Part shown: positions 6,816 to 13,502 of the stretch, piece by piece
How the letters are laid out: the number at the start of each line of letters is the position of its first letter
How positions within the stretch are numbered: position 1 is the first letter of the stretch
Source of the DNA: Sulfurimonas sp.
GTDB taxonomy: Bacteria; Campylobacterota; Campylobacteria; Campylobacterales; Sulfurimonadaceae
Assembly (NCBI GenBank): GCA_021161305.1
Contig: JAGHAW010000128.1
Location: forward strand, 1-13,502
DNA length: 13,502 nucleotides
Direction of reading: 5' to 3'
The notes under the pieces: model-generated
Databases searched by the model: none
Told to the model about the DNA's origin: nothing
What the model saw: the letters and a program-made list of their open reading frames with translations, nothing else
Translations under genes and position numbers: made by a program

Positions 6816-7939
6816 AGTGACTCTTTTTTAATAATCAATGAAATATTATTGCCACCAAAGCCAAAATAATTACACATAAAAACTCCACTATCACACTCGA
6901 TATGCTCTTTAGTTGGTATATAATCTGCTAGTATAGAATTTTCACAAGAGAGTGTCTTTGGAATAAAACCATCATCTATAGCAGCCATAAACAGAGATAT
7001 TTCTAAAACTCCTGAAGCTCCTATGGTATGCCCTACGAAAGGCTTTAGTGCTGTAAAGATTAAAGAGCTGTCAAAAACCTTGCTTATAGCATTTATTTCT
7101 GCTTCGTCATTACTGTCAGAACCTGTAGCATGTGCTTTTAAAGCAGTGATGTTTTGTGCTTGGGTTTTAGCATTTTCTAACGCTTTTTGCATCACCTCAA
7201 CGCACTCATCGCCACTTTGACTTACAGAAGTTATAGTTTGGGAGTTGCAGTTACTAAAGCCACCTTCTAACGACCATTTTGACTTATCCACCCCAAGTAA
7301 GATTCCAGCAATAGCTTCACCTAAAACAAGACCATCTCTTTTCTTATCAAATGGTTTTGGTTTATCCGCTGATATAAGATTCATTGCATAAAAGCCACTA
7401 CTCATAATCGGTGAAAATATCTCTACCCCAACTACAATCGCATAATCAACAACTCCACAATTTATAAGGTTTGATGCCTCAAGCAATGCATTTGCACTTG
7501 AAGTACATGCCGTATTTATTGTCATGGTAAACTCGTTTAGACCAAACTCTTTTGACAATTTTTTTGCATAAGAATCTATACTATGTTTTTTGGAATAATA
7601 GGGAGTTTTTTTATACTCATAAGCCGTATCATTAATAGCATCAACCAGATACCAATCAACCAAAGAAGTACCGATAATAAGTGCCGTAGACTCTCTTTTA
7701 TCTTCATCTATTTTAGGTACAATTTTCAGAAGCAGATTTTTTAGAGCATTATAGATACTTTTTTGATTTTGAGACACTTCATCTCTAAATGAAAAAAATG
7801 GGATAACAACATCCTCTTCAATTGCTCTGATGGTTTTTGAAGATATAACTATCTCTTGGTTTTTAATAGCCTCTAAAGTCTCTTCAAGATTACCCTGTGC
7901 AGAGTAAATCTCATAATCTAAAATATTTACAGTAGCCAT
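6812..7939 (-). CDS. Beta-ketoacyl-ACP synthase (FabF-like, ketosynthase A)
   Basis: A 375-residue ketosynthase with Cys145 in NTACTSSANALL, His270 in KAHATGSDSND, His304 in GHTIGASGVLE, and the C-terminal FGFGGNN loop (359-365). The first His motif is altered from the common AHGTGT or AHGTAT form to AHATGS, but the His itself is kept, so it should be active. It shares the exact TACTSSANALL active-site block with ketosynthase B, while the rest differs widely, so the two are old paralogues rather than a recent duplication. The ATG at 7939 lies three bases after the ACP stop and has no Shine-Dalgarno, so translation probably depends on coupling to the ACP gene. Its likely role is a condensation step of aryl polyene synthesis; whether it primes or extends cannot be told from sequence. 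Confidence 0.91.
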   Translation of the reverse strand: MATVNILDYEIYSAQGNLEETLEAIKNQEIVISSKTIRAIEEDVVIPFFSFRDEVSQNQKSIYNALKNLLLKIVPKIDEDKRESTALIIGTSLVDWYLVDAINDTAYEYKKTPYYSKKHSIDSYAKKLSKEFGLNEFTMTINTACTSSANALLEASNLINCGVVDYAIVVGVEIFSPIMSSGFYAMNLISADKPKPFDKKRDGLVLGEAIAGILLGVDKSKWSLEGGFSNCNSQTITSVSQSGDECVEVMQKALENAKTQAQNITALKAHATGSDSNDEAEINAISKVFDSSLIFTALKPFVGHTIGASGVLEISLFMAAIDDGFIPKTLSCENSILADYIPTKEHIECDSGVFMCNYFGFGGNNISLIIKKESL

Positions 7940-7942
7940 GAT

Positions 7943-8221
7943 TTATGTAGAGGTACTTAGATTTATATACTCTGCTAACTTCTCTATAGTTGTTACATTT
8001 CTTCTAAACTCTTTAGAATCACCCAATCTAACACCATATTTATTTAAAAGCCCCATAGAGATTTGAAGAGCATCAAGTGAATCAAGTTCTAAACCACTCT
8101 CATCCGAAAAAAGTTCTACATCATCAGCAATATCATCAGGTTCTATATCTTCTTTTTCACACTCTACGATAATCATATCTTTTATATCATATTTTAACTG
8201 CTCAAAATCCACTAAATTCAT
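7943..8221 (-). CDS. Acyl carrier protein
   Basis: A 92-residue acidic helical protein with the phosphopantetheine attachment motif ELDSLDALQIS, where Ser48 receives the 4'-phosphopantetheine arm. Most residues before the motif are acidic or hydrophobic (DDIADDVELFSDES), typical of ACP helix I and loop I. It should carry the aryl-polyene intermediates between the ketosynthases, ketoreductase and dehydratase. The start chosen is the ATG at 8221, which shares one base with the permease stop (TGATG) and has a run of six G at a 6-base spacer; the TTG one codon earlier at 8224 is less likely. Aryl polyene systems commonly have two ACPs, but only this one is inside the window. Confidence 0.93.
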   Translation of the reverse strand: MNLVDFEQLKYDIKDMIIVECEKEDIEPDDIADDVELFSDESGLELDSLDALQISMGLLNKYGVRLGDSKEFRRNVTTIEKLAEYINLSTST

Positions 8222-9366
8222 CAAAATCCCCCCTCTATTCTTCTATGTAATATTATCATAGATACCATTAAAGCAATTAGACCAAAAAGCATCAACGCAA
8301 GTGATTCATTTAGAACCATAGCCAAATCACCACCTTTTAAAAATATATCTAAAAATCCGTCTAAACCCCATGACATCGGAGAAATATTTGCTAAAGTCTG
8401 CATAGATTCAGGCATAATAAACTTAGGCACCATTACTCCACCAATAGCACCAAGAAGAATATTTGATATACCTCCTATCGTTGTCGCCTGTTCAGTTGAG
8501 TTTGCACTTACTGCAATCAAAGTAGAAAGCCCGATAGCTGAAATACTTAGCGAAAAAGATAGAACAAAAAGTGCTAAAACTGAGCCATTTATCTCTAGTG
8601 CAGGAGTATCAAAAAGAGGAACAACAAACATTCCAACTGCTATCATAACCCAGACTTGAATTTGGGCGATAAAAAGGTAGGGAACTATTTTAGAAAGAGT
8701 CATGGAAAAAACAGAAATATTCATAGAGCTAAGTCTAGTTAGCGTATTTTGTTTTCTCTCATTTATGTAGATTGTTGACATAGGAATGATAATAAAAAAC
8801 ATACCAAAAACTATCCAAGTTGGCACACTCTGTTGAGTTGAGTTTGGTATGTCATCACTCTGATTGTACTTTACATCAAAAAGCTCGGTAGCAGATAGAC
8901 TTACCGAGCCAATGGAACTTGCTGCTTCATCCGAAAACTCACTTAGCCTTGTTTTAATAATATCAAGTCTTAAATTTACAACACTTTTTAGCAGTTTAGC
9001 CTTAAATATCTCTATCATATCACTCTTTAGAGAGCCATCTACTTTTATACCTATCTTATGTTTATTTGAGCTGTCATCTATATCGCCGTAACCTTTTGGT
9101 ATCTCTACTATAAATTCTGCTTCATCAATATCCACAATATTAAAACTCTTATCGTCATCTATGTCTGTTTTTAAATCTATGCTTATTTCAGATTTGTCTA
9201 AATCTACTACGGCTATATCAAAACTAACGGCATCTTGAGAAAATATATCTCTCATAGCAACTGACATTATCAAGATAAATATAGCAGGCATTATAAAAAG
9301 TGCCATCAAAGCTTGTCTATCTCTCAGTACTAAAAGAAACTCTTTTTTTACCATAGCACTAAACAT
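8221..9366 (-). CDS. ABC-2 type transporter permease
   Basis: A 381-residue permease with the ABC-2 architecture: one N-terminal membrane helix (about 18-39), a large soluble periplasmic domain (about 42-182) with many Asp and Lys residues, then five more helices (about 183-202, 222-250, 261-286, 295-317 and 354-374). The segment MSPMSW-like NISPMSWGLDG before the last helix is characteristic of this permease group. It should form a homodimer with the ATPase encoded just upstream and export a lipophilic substrate, most simply the pigment or a precursor. An ATG at 9384 would give a 387-residue protein with a 26-base overlap, but the ATG at 9366 has AGAGG with a 6-base spacer and only an 8-base overlap, so I chose it. 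The substrate is inferred from the operon only. Confidence 0.9.
   Translation of the reverse strand: MFSAMVKKEFLLVLRDRQALMALFIMPAIFILIMSVAMRDIFSQDAVSFDIAVVDLDKSEISIDLKTDIDDDKSFNIVDIDEAEFIVEIPKGYGDIDDSSNKHKIGIKVDGSLKSDMIEIFKAKLLKSVVNLRLDIIKTRLSEFSDEAASSIGSVSLSATELFDVKYNQSDDIPNSTQQSVPTWIVFGMFFIIIPMSTIYINERKQNTLTRLSSMNISVFSMTLSKIVPYLFIAQIQVWVMIAVGMFVVPLFDTPALEINGSVLALFVLSFSLSISAIGLSTLIAVSANSTEQATTIGGISNILLGAIGGVMVPKFIMPESMQTLANISPMSWGLDGFLDIFLKGGDLAMVLNESLALMLFGLIALMVSMIILHRRIEGGF
8228..8234 (-). promoter_or_regulatory. Ribosome binding site of the ACP gene
   Basis: A G-rich site (A followed by six G) lies 6 bases before the ATG at 8221. It also codes for the Gly-Gly pair at the end of the permease. 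Confidence 0.7.
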
Positions 9367-10057
9367 TGCCAACCTCTGTAACATCTAAAAAGTGTTCTTC
9401 TAAATTTGTTTGCAGATTTTCAATGCTAGATTGCTCAACAAGTTTTCCATTTGAGATAATAGCAACCTCATCACAAATCTTCTCTATCTCATTCATATAG
9501 TGACTTGTATAGACAACTGTAATACCTAAATCTTTATATGATTTTATAGAATCCAGTATCTCATTTCTACTCTTTGGGTCAATCCCGACAGTCGGTTCAT
9601 CAAAGTAGATAATTTGTGGATTATTTAGTATTCCGATAGCTATATTTAATCTTCTTTTTTGTCCACCGGAGAGTGTTCCTGCTTCTTGGTCTAAAATTTT
9701 TGAGAGGTCATTTATCTCTATAGCTCTATCATAATTCTCTTTTGTGGCATTTTGAATCTTAGAAAAAAAATCCAGATTTTCTCTGACTGTAAGTTTTTCA
9801 TAAAATGCAAGATTTTGAGGCACTATAGAACTAATCTCTTTTATCTTTTTTTTATCTTTTTTTATATCAAGCCCAAAAACCTCTATACTCCCACTATCAA
9901 AACCACTCAATCCATTAAGTATGGATAAAAGAGTGCTTTTACCTGCCCCATTTACACCCAAAAGCCCAAATATTGAACCTTTTTTTATCTCAAGCGATAG
10001 ACTATCTAAAGCTTTTAAATCACCATAGTTTTTAGAAACATTTGAAACTTTTATCAT
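9359..10057 (-). CDS. ABC transporter ATP-binding protein
   Basis: A 232-residue cytoplasmic ATPase with every nucleotide-binding motif: Walker A GVNGAGKST (34-42), Q-loop Gln81 (IVPQNLAFYEKLT), signature LSGGQ (129-133), Walker B IIYFDEP (149-155) with catalytic Glu154, and the switch His186 (YTSHYMNE). The FYEKLT motif after the Q-loop and the short C-terminus are typical of the ATPases that pair with ABC-2 exporters (DrrA/CcmA/Nod-type). It powers the permease encoded next. Its ATG follows the BtrH-like gene's TAG directly (TAGATG), with only a distant AAGG eleven bases upstream, so it is probably translated by coupling. Confidence 0.95.
   Translation of the reverse strand: MIKVSNVSKNYGDLKALDSLSLEIKKGSIFGLLGVNGAGKSTLLSILNGLSGFDSGSIEVFGLDIKKDKKKIKEISSIVPQNLAFYEKLTVRENLDFFSKIQNATKENYDRAIEINDLSKILDQEAGTLSGGQKRRLNIAIGILNNPQIIYFDEPTVGIDPKSRNEILDSIKSYKDLGITVVYTSHYMNEIEKICDEVAIISNGKLVEQSSIENLQTNLEEHFLDVTEVGNV
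9373..9377 (-). promoter_or_regulatory. Ribosome binding site selecting the 9366 start of the permease
   Basis: AGAGG with a 6-base spacer to the ATG at 9366. The alternative ATG at 9384 has only a weak GAAGAA before it. Confidence 0.65.
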
Positions 10058-11056
10058 CTAAACTTTAGCCTTGAATGTCAGCATTTTTTGATAAACTTTA
10101 GTTTCATTTTCACTTATTTCTATTAATTTTTCTGAAATTGCTCTAAAATCAATCTCTTTTTTAGACTTAATAGATTTTGCAATCATAAGAGCGAACTCTC
10201 TCCACTCATCTCCAACTTCAAGCATCATCTTAGATGATTCTTTTAATACCTCATCATTGTCAAACATCTCACTTGCTTCTTGTAAAAAAGAAGCATACAT
10301 AAATCTAAAACCAGCCCCTCCAGTTCCTATCTCCTCTTGCATTCTTACGATATTGCCTAAAAAGAGTTTTGCATACTTTTTATCTTTTGGTTCTAACTCT
10401 TTTATCGCCTTAGCTAAGTATCTCATACCTTTTATACCTGCTATAGGAACAAATTTTCTAAGCATTGTTTTAGAGAGTTTTTTAATATTTTTAGCAATAA
10501 TTGGTTTTAAATCTATCTTTTGAGGTATTGAGACTGGATAATAAAGCAAACCTTTTGGAGCCAAAGCCCCTTTTGCAAATCTAGCTTTTGTGAGAGAAGC
10601 CTTATCACATCTAACACTATCTTGAAATACAGGATCACTAATGAGATACTCATCTCCATCTCTATCATAAACAAGCAAATTGTGAGCATTAAAATGAAAT
10701 CTCATCTCTTTTGGAAAATATGATAACCAATAGACAGAGCTTTGTGCTCCTACTATTTTACCCTCATCTAAAAGCTCGTCTAGTCTATCTTCACCTTTTT
10801 TTTTAGATGAAAAAGTCTCTAATTTCATATCAATTTTCAGATTTTTTTTGATATTTTTAATAATGGCTTTTGGGATACTTCTATAAGCTACAAGTGGCAT
10901 CCCCCCAATCTTTACAAAAGGAATGTAAGCAAAATTCAAAGCATTTGAAAGTCCAAAAACCATAGGTTCGCTAATATTAAGTCCATAATGTCTAAGCATG
11001 GAAGAGATAACTCCACTCTCACAATGTGCATGATGAACATGTTCAAAATTACTCAT
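10058..11056 (-). CDS. BtrH-like acyltransferase (BtrH N-terminal domain plus DUF4872-type C-terminus)
   Basis: A 332-residue protein with the papain/C39-like fold of BtrH. The likely catalytic residues are Cys12 (HAHCESGVISSMLRHYG), His125 (FNAHNLLVYDRDGDEY) and Asp141 (LISDP), in the order Cys-His-Asp. In butirosin biosynthesis BtrH moves an aminoacyl group from an ACP to the antibiotic core. By analogy this enzyme could move an ACP-bound acyl chain to a hydroxyl or amine. Residues about 190-330 form a mostly helical C-terminal domain of the DUF4872 type. It lies between the resorcinol genes and the exporter, so a natural guess is formation of the ester between the polyene acid and the dialkylresorcinol. 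That role is inference. ATGA overlap with the upstream gene; AAGG with a 6-base spacer precedes the ATG. Confidence 0.83.
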   Translation of the reverse strand: MSNFEHVHHAHCESGVISSMLRHYGLNISEPMVFGLSNALNFAYIPFVKIGGMPLVAYRSIPKAIIKNIKKNLKIDMKLETFSSKKKGEDRLDELLDEGKIVGAQSSVYWLSYFPKEMRFHFNAHNLLVYDRDGDEYLISDPVFQDSVRCDKASLTKARFAKGALAPKGLLYYPVSIPQKIDLKPIIAKNIKKLSKTMLRKFVPIAGIKGMRYLAKAIKELEPKDKKYAKLFLGNIVRMQEEIGTGGAGFRFMYASFLQEASEMFDNDEVLKESSKMMLEVGDEWREFALMIAKSIKSKKEIDFRAISEKLIEISENETKVYQKMLTFKAKV

Positions 11057-11460
11057 TTTGTGCCTTGTGGTAATTTTTTTATCTCATCTAAGCTTACGCC
11101 TAAAACATCGCAATATTCTAAAAGTTTTTTATCACTAAGCTTTGCAAAAACAGTTGGTTTAAAGTGCTTTTTTATAGTCCACTGAAAAAAACCTGTTGAT
11201 TGTGCCAAAACGAGCAAATCCATTCTTGCTGCAAACATATGATAATAAAGTGGTGATTTTTCTCCACTTTTTACTTCTTCATAAGCATCTTTAATACTAT
11301 CTTCTATATCATCAACTGCTTGTTGCGTAACTATCTCTTCAATATCCCAACCAGTTGAAGCAACTGTTTGCAATTTCCCATCTTCATCGTGAGCATAAAT
11401 CGCTTTTTTCATCTTTGCATAAGTAGTGCTATCATCTTGTGGAACACTATTTATATCCAT
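11053..11460 (-). CDS. Small conserved-looking protein of unknown function in the resorcinol module
   Basis: A 135-residue soluble protein without signal peptide, membrane helix or a known catalytic motif. It is acidic in the first half (residues 45-65 run DIEEIVTQQAVDDIEDSIKD, predicted helix) and basic near FFQWTIKKHFKP (about 90-102). Its C-terminus (about 103-130: KLSDKKLLEYCDVLGVSLDE) looks like a small helix-turn-helix-type helical pair, although no DNA-binding residues stand out. It starts one base after the DarB stop and overlaps the BtrH-like gene by ATGA, with a GAGG 9 bases before the ATG, so it is a real coding gene held inside the operon. I recall similar short proteins beside DarB/BtrH genes in Bacteroidota flexirubin clusters but cannot verify this here. 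A scaffold or an accessory subunit of DarB or BtrH is possible. Confidence 0.75.
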   Translation of the reverse strand: MDINSVPQDDSTTYAKMKKAIYAHDEDGKLQTVASTGWDIEEIVTQQAVDDIEDSIKDAYEEVKSGEKSPLYYHMFAARMDLLVLAQSTGFFQWTIKKHFKPTVFAKLSDKKLLEYCDVLGVSLDEIKKLPQGTK

Positions 11461-11461
11461 A

Positions 11462-12607
11462 CTATACTGCCTCTAGTAGCATATATGCTGTTGAAAATCG
11501 TCCACTTTCAGGAATGTAGCAAAGAAGTTTTTGACCCTTTTGAATCTTACCAGAGTTAAACAACTCTTCAAGGATTATATAGATAGATGCCGAACCTGTA
11601 TTTCCTTTAGTCGTAAGGTTTGTAAACCACTTCTCTTGTGGTATATCACACCCAACTTCTTGCATCGTGTTATAAAGTTTTTCTCTAAAATATCCAGATG
11701 AGTAGTGAGGGAGAAACCAATCAATTTCTTCTGGTTTAAACATCCCTTTTTTGAGCATAGTTTCAAGTGGTCTGAAAACTGTGTATTCTAAAATCTTTGA
11801 ATTGAGCAGTTTTACATCCTGTTTTATAGAAAATATAGACATCTTTAACCACTCTTCGGGTAGATACTCTCTGTAACCTCTAAGTGAACCATCTTTAAGT
11901 TTTTCACATCCTGAATACATACAGGCTTCTAACTCATTCGCATAAGAGATAGAAAAGATTTTATCAATTCTCAGTGAGATAGAATCGTTATTTGGTTTAT
12001 CGCTAACCCCAATAGCTCCAGCACCGTCACTTAACATCCATCTTAAAAAATCTTTCTCAAAAGTAAGCTCTTTATTTCTTCTAACCATATCAACTTTTGC
12101 TTGAACTTCAGGCTCAAAATTTCTTCCTCTCATAGAAGCAGAAATATTTTCACTTCCTGTAGTAATCGCAGAATCAATCTCTCCAGATTTTATAGAACTA
12201 TAAGCATATTTCAATGCCGTCAGACCACTTAGACAAATACCTGCAATACTTACAACCTCAATCTCTTTTATATCTGTTTCTCCATGAACCATCAAAGCAT
12301 GATTAGGTAGAAGCTGATCGGGAGTTGTTGTTCCACATGCCAAAAGTTCCACAGAATCTAAATCAAATCCATCGTCACTAAGCATTTCAATAGCCTTAGC
12401 AGCTAACTGTGCATTTGAGTGAGTAGTTTCATTTGTAAGAGGGTCAATAGCATAGTATCTTGTTTTAATCTTATTTGATTTAAGTACAATTCTTTTTACC
12501 AAAGACGGCTTACCATCAACCATGCCTAAAACATTTTCTATATTGTCATTATCTACTGCTTTATTTGGGAAAAATGCTGCGATTTTATTTATATATACTT
12601 CTCTCAC
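11462..12607 (-). CDS. darB: DarB-like 3-oxoacyl-ACP synthase III (dialkylresorcinol-forming ketosynthase)
   Basis: A 381-residue ketosynthase III with the Cys-His-Asn triad: Cys125 (SIAGICLSGLTAL), His301 (WFLPHYSSGYF) and Asn336 (KGNTGSASIY). KAS III enzymes are usually about 320 residues; the extra length lies in insertions around 150-260, as in DarB and related resorcinol-forming enzymes. In dialkylresorcinol synthesis DarB condenses two acyl thioesters to the ring precursor, which DarA then aromatises. Adjacent DarA upstream supports this over a fatty-acid-initiation FabH. The start is a GTG at 12607 with AGGAG at a 6-base spacer, and that Shine-Dalgarno overlaps the DarA stop codon. A plain FabH-like ketosynthase priming the polyene remains an alternative. 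Confidence 0.85.
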   Translation of the reverse strand: MREVYINKIAAFFPNKAVDNDNIENVLGMVDGKPSLVKRIVLKSNKIKTRYYAIDPLTNETTHSNAQLAAKAIEMLSDDGFDLDSVELLACGTTTPDQLLPNHALMVHGETDIKEIEVVSIAGICLSGLTALKYAYSSIKSGEIDSAITTGSENISASMRGRNFEPEVQAKVDMVRRNKELTFEKDFLRWMLSDGAGAIGVSDKPNNDSISLRIDKIFSISYANELEACMYSGCEKLKDGSLRGYREYLPEEWLKMSIFSIKQDVKLLNSKILEYTVFRPLETMLKKGMFKPEEIDWFLPHYSSGYFREKLYNTMQEVGCDIPQEKWFTNLTTKGNTGSASIYIILEELFNSGKIQKGQKLLCYIPESGRFSTAYMLLEAV

Positions 12608-12613
12608 TCTTAT

Positions 12614-12618
12614 CTCCT
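12614..12618 (-). promoter_or_regulatory. Ribosome binding site selecting the GTG start of darB
   Basis: AGGAG with a 6-base spacer to the GTG at 12607, overlapping the darA TAG stop. It is the closest match to the consensus in the window. Confidence 0.8.
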
Positions 12619-13502
12619 ATCTGCCACTTGGTTGTTCATATTTTTCTTCTAACGCTTTTAATTTCTCTTTTTGAAATATATTCAGTATTTTTCTTACCAT
12701 AATATTTAATGGAACTACCGTAAATACCAATATCACTAAAAAAACCGAATATATAGTCATTCCTACTTTGCGTCCAAACGAATCTTTTGAACCAAACAAT
12801 TTAATAAGTTTAGCCCATATCTTTGAACTTCTAGTTGCGATAATTTCTGATGCTATAAGCTTACCATTTACATTTACTGCACCCAAATTTTTAAGAAGTG
12901 GTTTCCCCTCTTTTTCTCTGTTTTGCTTCAGTGCTTCATTTAATCTTTTACCAAATTTTGCAGTTTGGTCTATCTCTCTTTGTAAAATTCCAGCCGGAGG
13001 GAAACACCAAAAAGCATTTTTTTTACCACTGAGTAGCCATCTAGGAGTAGTTACAAACGAGTATATTCCCTTGCCTTGGTCGGTTAAAGCAACATTATCT
13101 ATCAACTTTGCCCCCACATTTTCAAGCAGAGATTTCATCTTCTCCTGAGCCAAAACCCACATATCTCTACATGCAATAAGCGTAACTACAGGCTTGTCTT
13201 TAAAAATCTTTTTTGCTTGAGCTGATTTCATAAAACCAACTATTGGTGATGATGGCGATAAAAACCAAATCGTATATCCCAAAATAATCAAATCATAATC
13301 ATCGCTAAGATTTTCTACTTCCTCAATCTCACACCCATCCATAAGGGCTGCTTCAGGAAATTCAATGGCAAATTTGTAAAATGGCCAAGGGTAAGGATAG
13401 TTGGTTTTTGGTTTTATAACCCTAATATCAATTTTAATATCTTCATCAGGCAGATTCGTTACAAAATTATCTATAACTTTTTTTAATTGCCCTGACTGAG
13501 AA
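12617..13502 (-). CDS. darA: DarA-like flavodoxin-fold dialkylresorcinol enzyme (N-terminus cut by right edge)
   Basis: The frame is open to the window edge and 294 residues are visible. The first visible residues, SQSGQLKK, are the phosphate-binding loop of a flavodoxin-like FMN domain, which normally sits about 10 residues from the N-terminus, so little is missing. The internal ATG at 13342 is not the start. Flavodoxin features continue with DDYDLIILGYTIWFLSPSSP (visible residues about 67-86) and the core strand PVVTLIACRD (about 104-113). A hydrophobic helix near the C-terminus (visible 247-270) followed by a basic, coil-prone tail suggests membrane association. This matches DarA, which acts with DarB to make 2,5-dialkylresorcinols. 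Other flavodoxin-like NAD(P)H oxidoreductases are possible, but the DarB neighbour and the C-terminal helix favour DarA. Confidence 0.83.
   Translation of the reverse strand, partial: SQSGQLKKVIDNFVTNLPDEDIKIDIRVIKPKTNYPYPWPFYKFAIEFPEAALMDGCEIEEVENLSDDYDLIILGYTIWFLSPSSPIVGFMKSAQAKKIFKDKPVVTLIACRDMWVLAQEKMKSLLENVGAKLIDNVALTDQGKGIYSFVTTPRWLLSGKKNAFWCFPPAGILQREIDQTAKFGKRLNEALKQNREKEGKPLLKNLGAVNVNGKLIASEIIATRSSKIWAKLIKLFGSKDSFGRKVGMTIYSVFLVILVFTVVPLNIMVRKILNIFQKEKLKALEEKYEQPSGR

Noticed and set aside
5599..7513. Similar DNA around 5599-5630 and 7480-7513 as a repeat
   Set aside because: It reflects the shared ketosynthase active-site block TACTSSANALL in two paralogous genes, not a mobile or structural repeat.
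8219..8224. TTG at 8224 as start of the ACP
   Set aside because: The ATG one codon later is better spaced from the G-rich ribosome site and forms a TGATG junction.
9364..9384. ATG at 9384 as start of the permease
   Set aside because: It gives a longer overlap and lacks a good Shine-Dalgarno, while the ATG at 9366 has AGAGG at 6 bases.
9841..9870. T-rich run as a possible terminator
   Set aside because: It codes for Lys residues of the ABC ATPase (KKDKKK region) and has no preceding stem; similar runs elsewhere are also coding.
11575..11766. Minus-strand 63-codon frame inside darB
   Set aside because: It is out of frame within the KAS III coding region that carries the catalytic His and Asn motifs.
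12768..13148. Plus-strand open frame of 126 codons
   Set aside because: It lies wholly inside the well-supported DarA-like gene on the other strand and has no recognisable protein pattern; the same applies to plus-strand frames at 5631-5921, 7023-7220, 8864-9091, 10257-10523, 10988-11185 and 11368-11559.
12617..13342. A 241-residue DarA starting at the ATG at 13342
   Set aside because: The frame stays open to the window edge and encodes the FMN phosphate loop SQSGQL upstream, so this ATG is internal and the gene is cut by the edge.

Overview
The window is one uninterrupted run of 17 genes, all on the minus strand, so transcription goes from high to low coordinates. It is read here as most of an aryl-polyene / dialkylresorcinol (flexirubin-type) pigment gene cluster. 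Both end genes are cut: a DarA-like flavoprotein at the right edge lacks roughly its first ten residues, and an MMPL/RND-type exporter at the left edge shows only its N-terminus. The longest gap between genes is 33 bases, most junctions overlap (ATGA) or nearly touch, and I see no internal promoter or terminator. The region therefore looks like a single operon whose promoter lies beyond position 13502.

Organism: the DNA is strongly AT-rich (about a third G+C by eye). Most genes have a recognisable Shine-Dalgarno sequence (AGGAG, GGGAGG, AAAGGG types), and the proteins are rich in Lys, Ile, Asp, Glu and Ser. This fits a Campylobacterota bacterium such as a Sulfurimonas- or Arcobacter-like species. 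It fits Bacteroidota, the classic flexirubin producers, less well because they rarely use Shine-Dalgarno sites. The assignment is an inference, not proof.

Layout in transcription order. (1) Resorcinol module: DarA-like flavodoxin-fold enzyme (12617-13502, partial), DarB-like ketosynthase III (11462-12607), a small uncharacterised protein (11053-11460) and a BtrH-like acyltransferase (10058-11056). (2) Transport: ABC ATPase (9359-10057) and ABC-2 permease (8221-9366). (3) Polyene type II PKS: acyl carrier protein (7943-8221), ketosynthase A (6812-7939), a ketosynthase-like protein without the catalytic Cys (6012-6815), ketosynthase B (4921-6015) and a second catalytically dead ketosynthase-like protein (4277-4924). 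(4) Starter unit and reduction: a MIO-type aromatic amino acid ammonia-lyase (2749-4263) and a FabG-like ketoreductase (2014-2715). (5) Membrane end: a multi-span membrane protein (1451-1999), a PlsC-type acyltransferase (736-1488), a LolA-like periplasmic protein (275-751) and the exporter (1-278).

Working model. The lyase makes a cinnamate- or coumarate-type starter, which is loaded on the ACP. The ketosynthases, ketoreductase and a dehydratase (not in this window) build an aryl polyene acyl chain. DarB and DarA make a 2,5-dialkylresorcinol. The BtrH-like protein or the PlsC-like protein joins acyl chain and acceptor, and the ABC pair, LolA-like protein and exporter place the pigment in the envelope. 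A dehydratase, an acyl-ACP/CoA ligase, a second ACP and a phosphopantetheinyl transferase are not seen here and would be expected next to the window or elsewhere in the genome.
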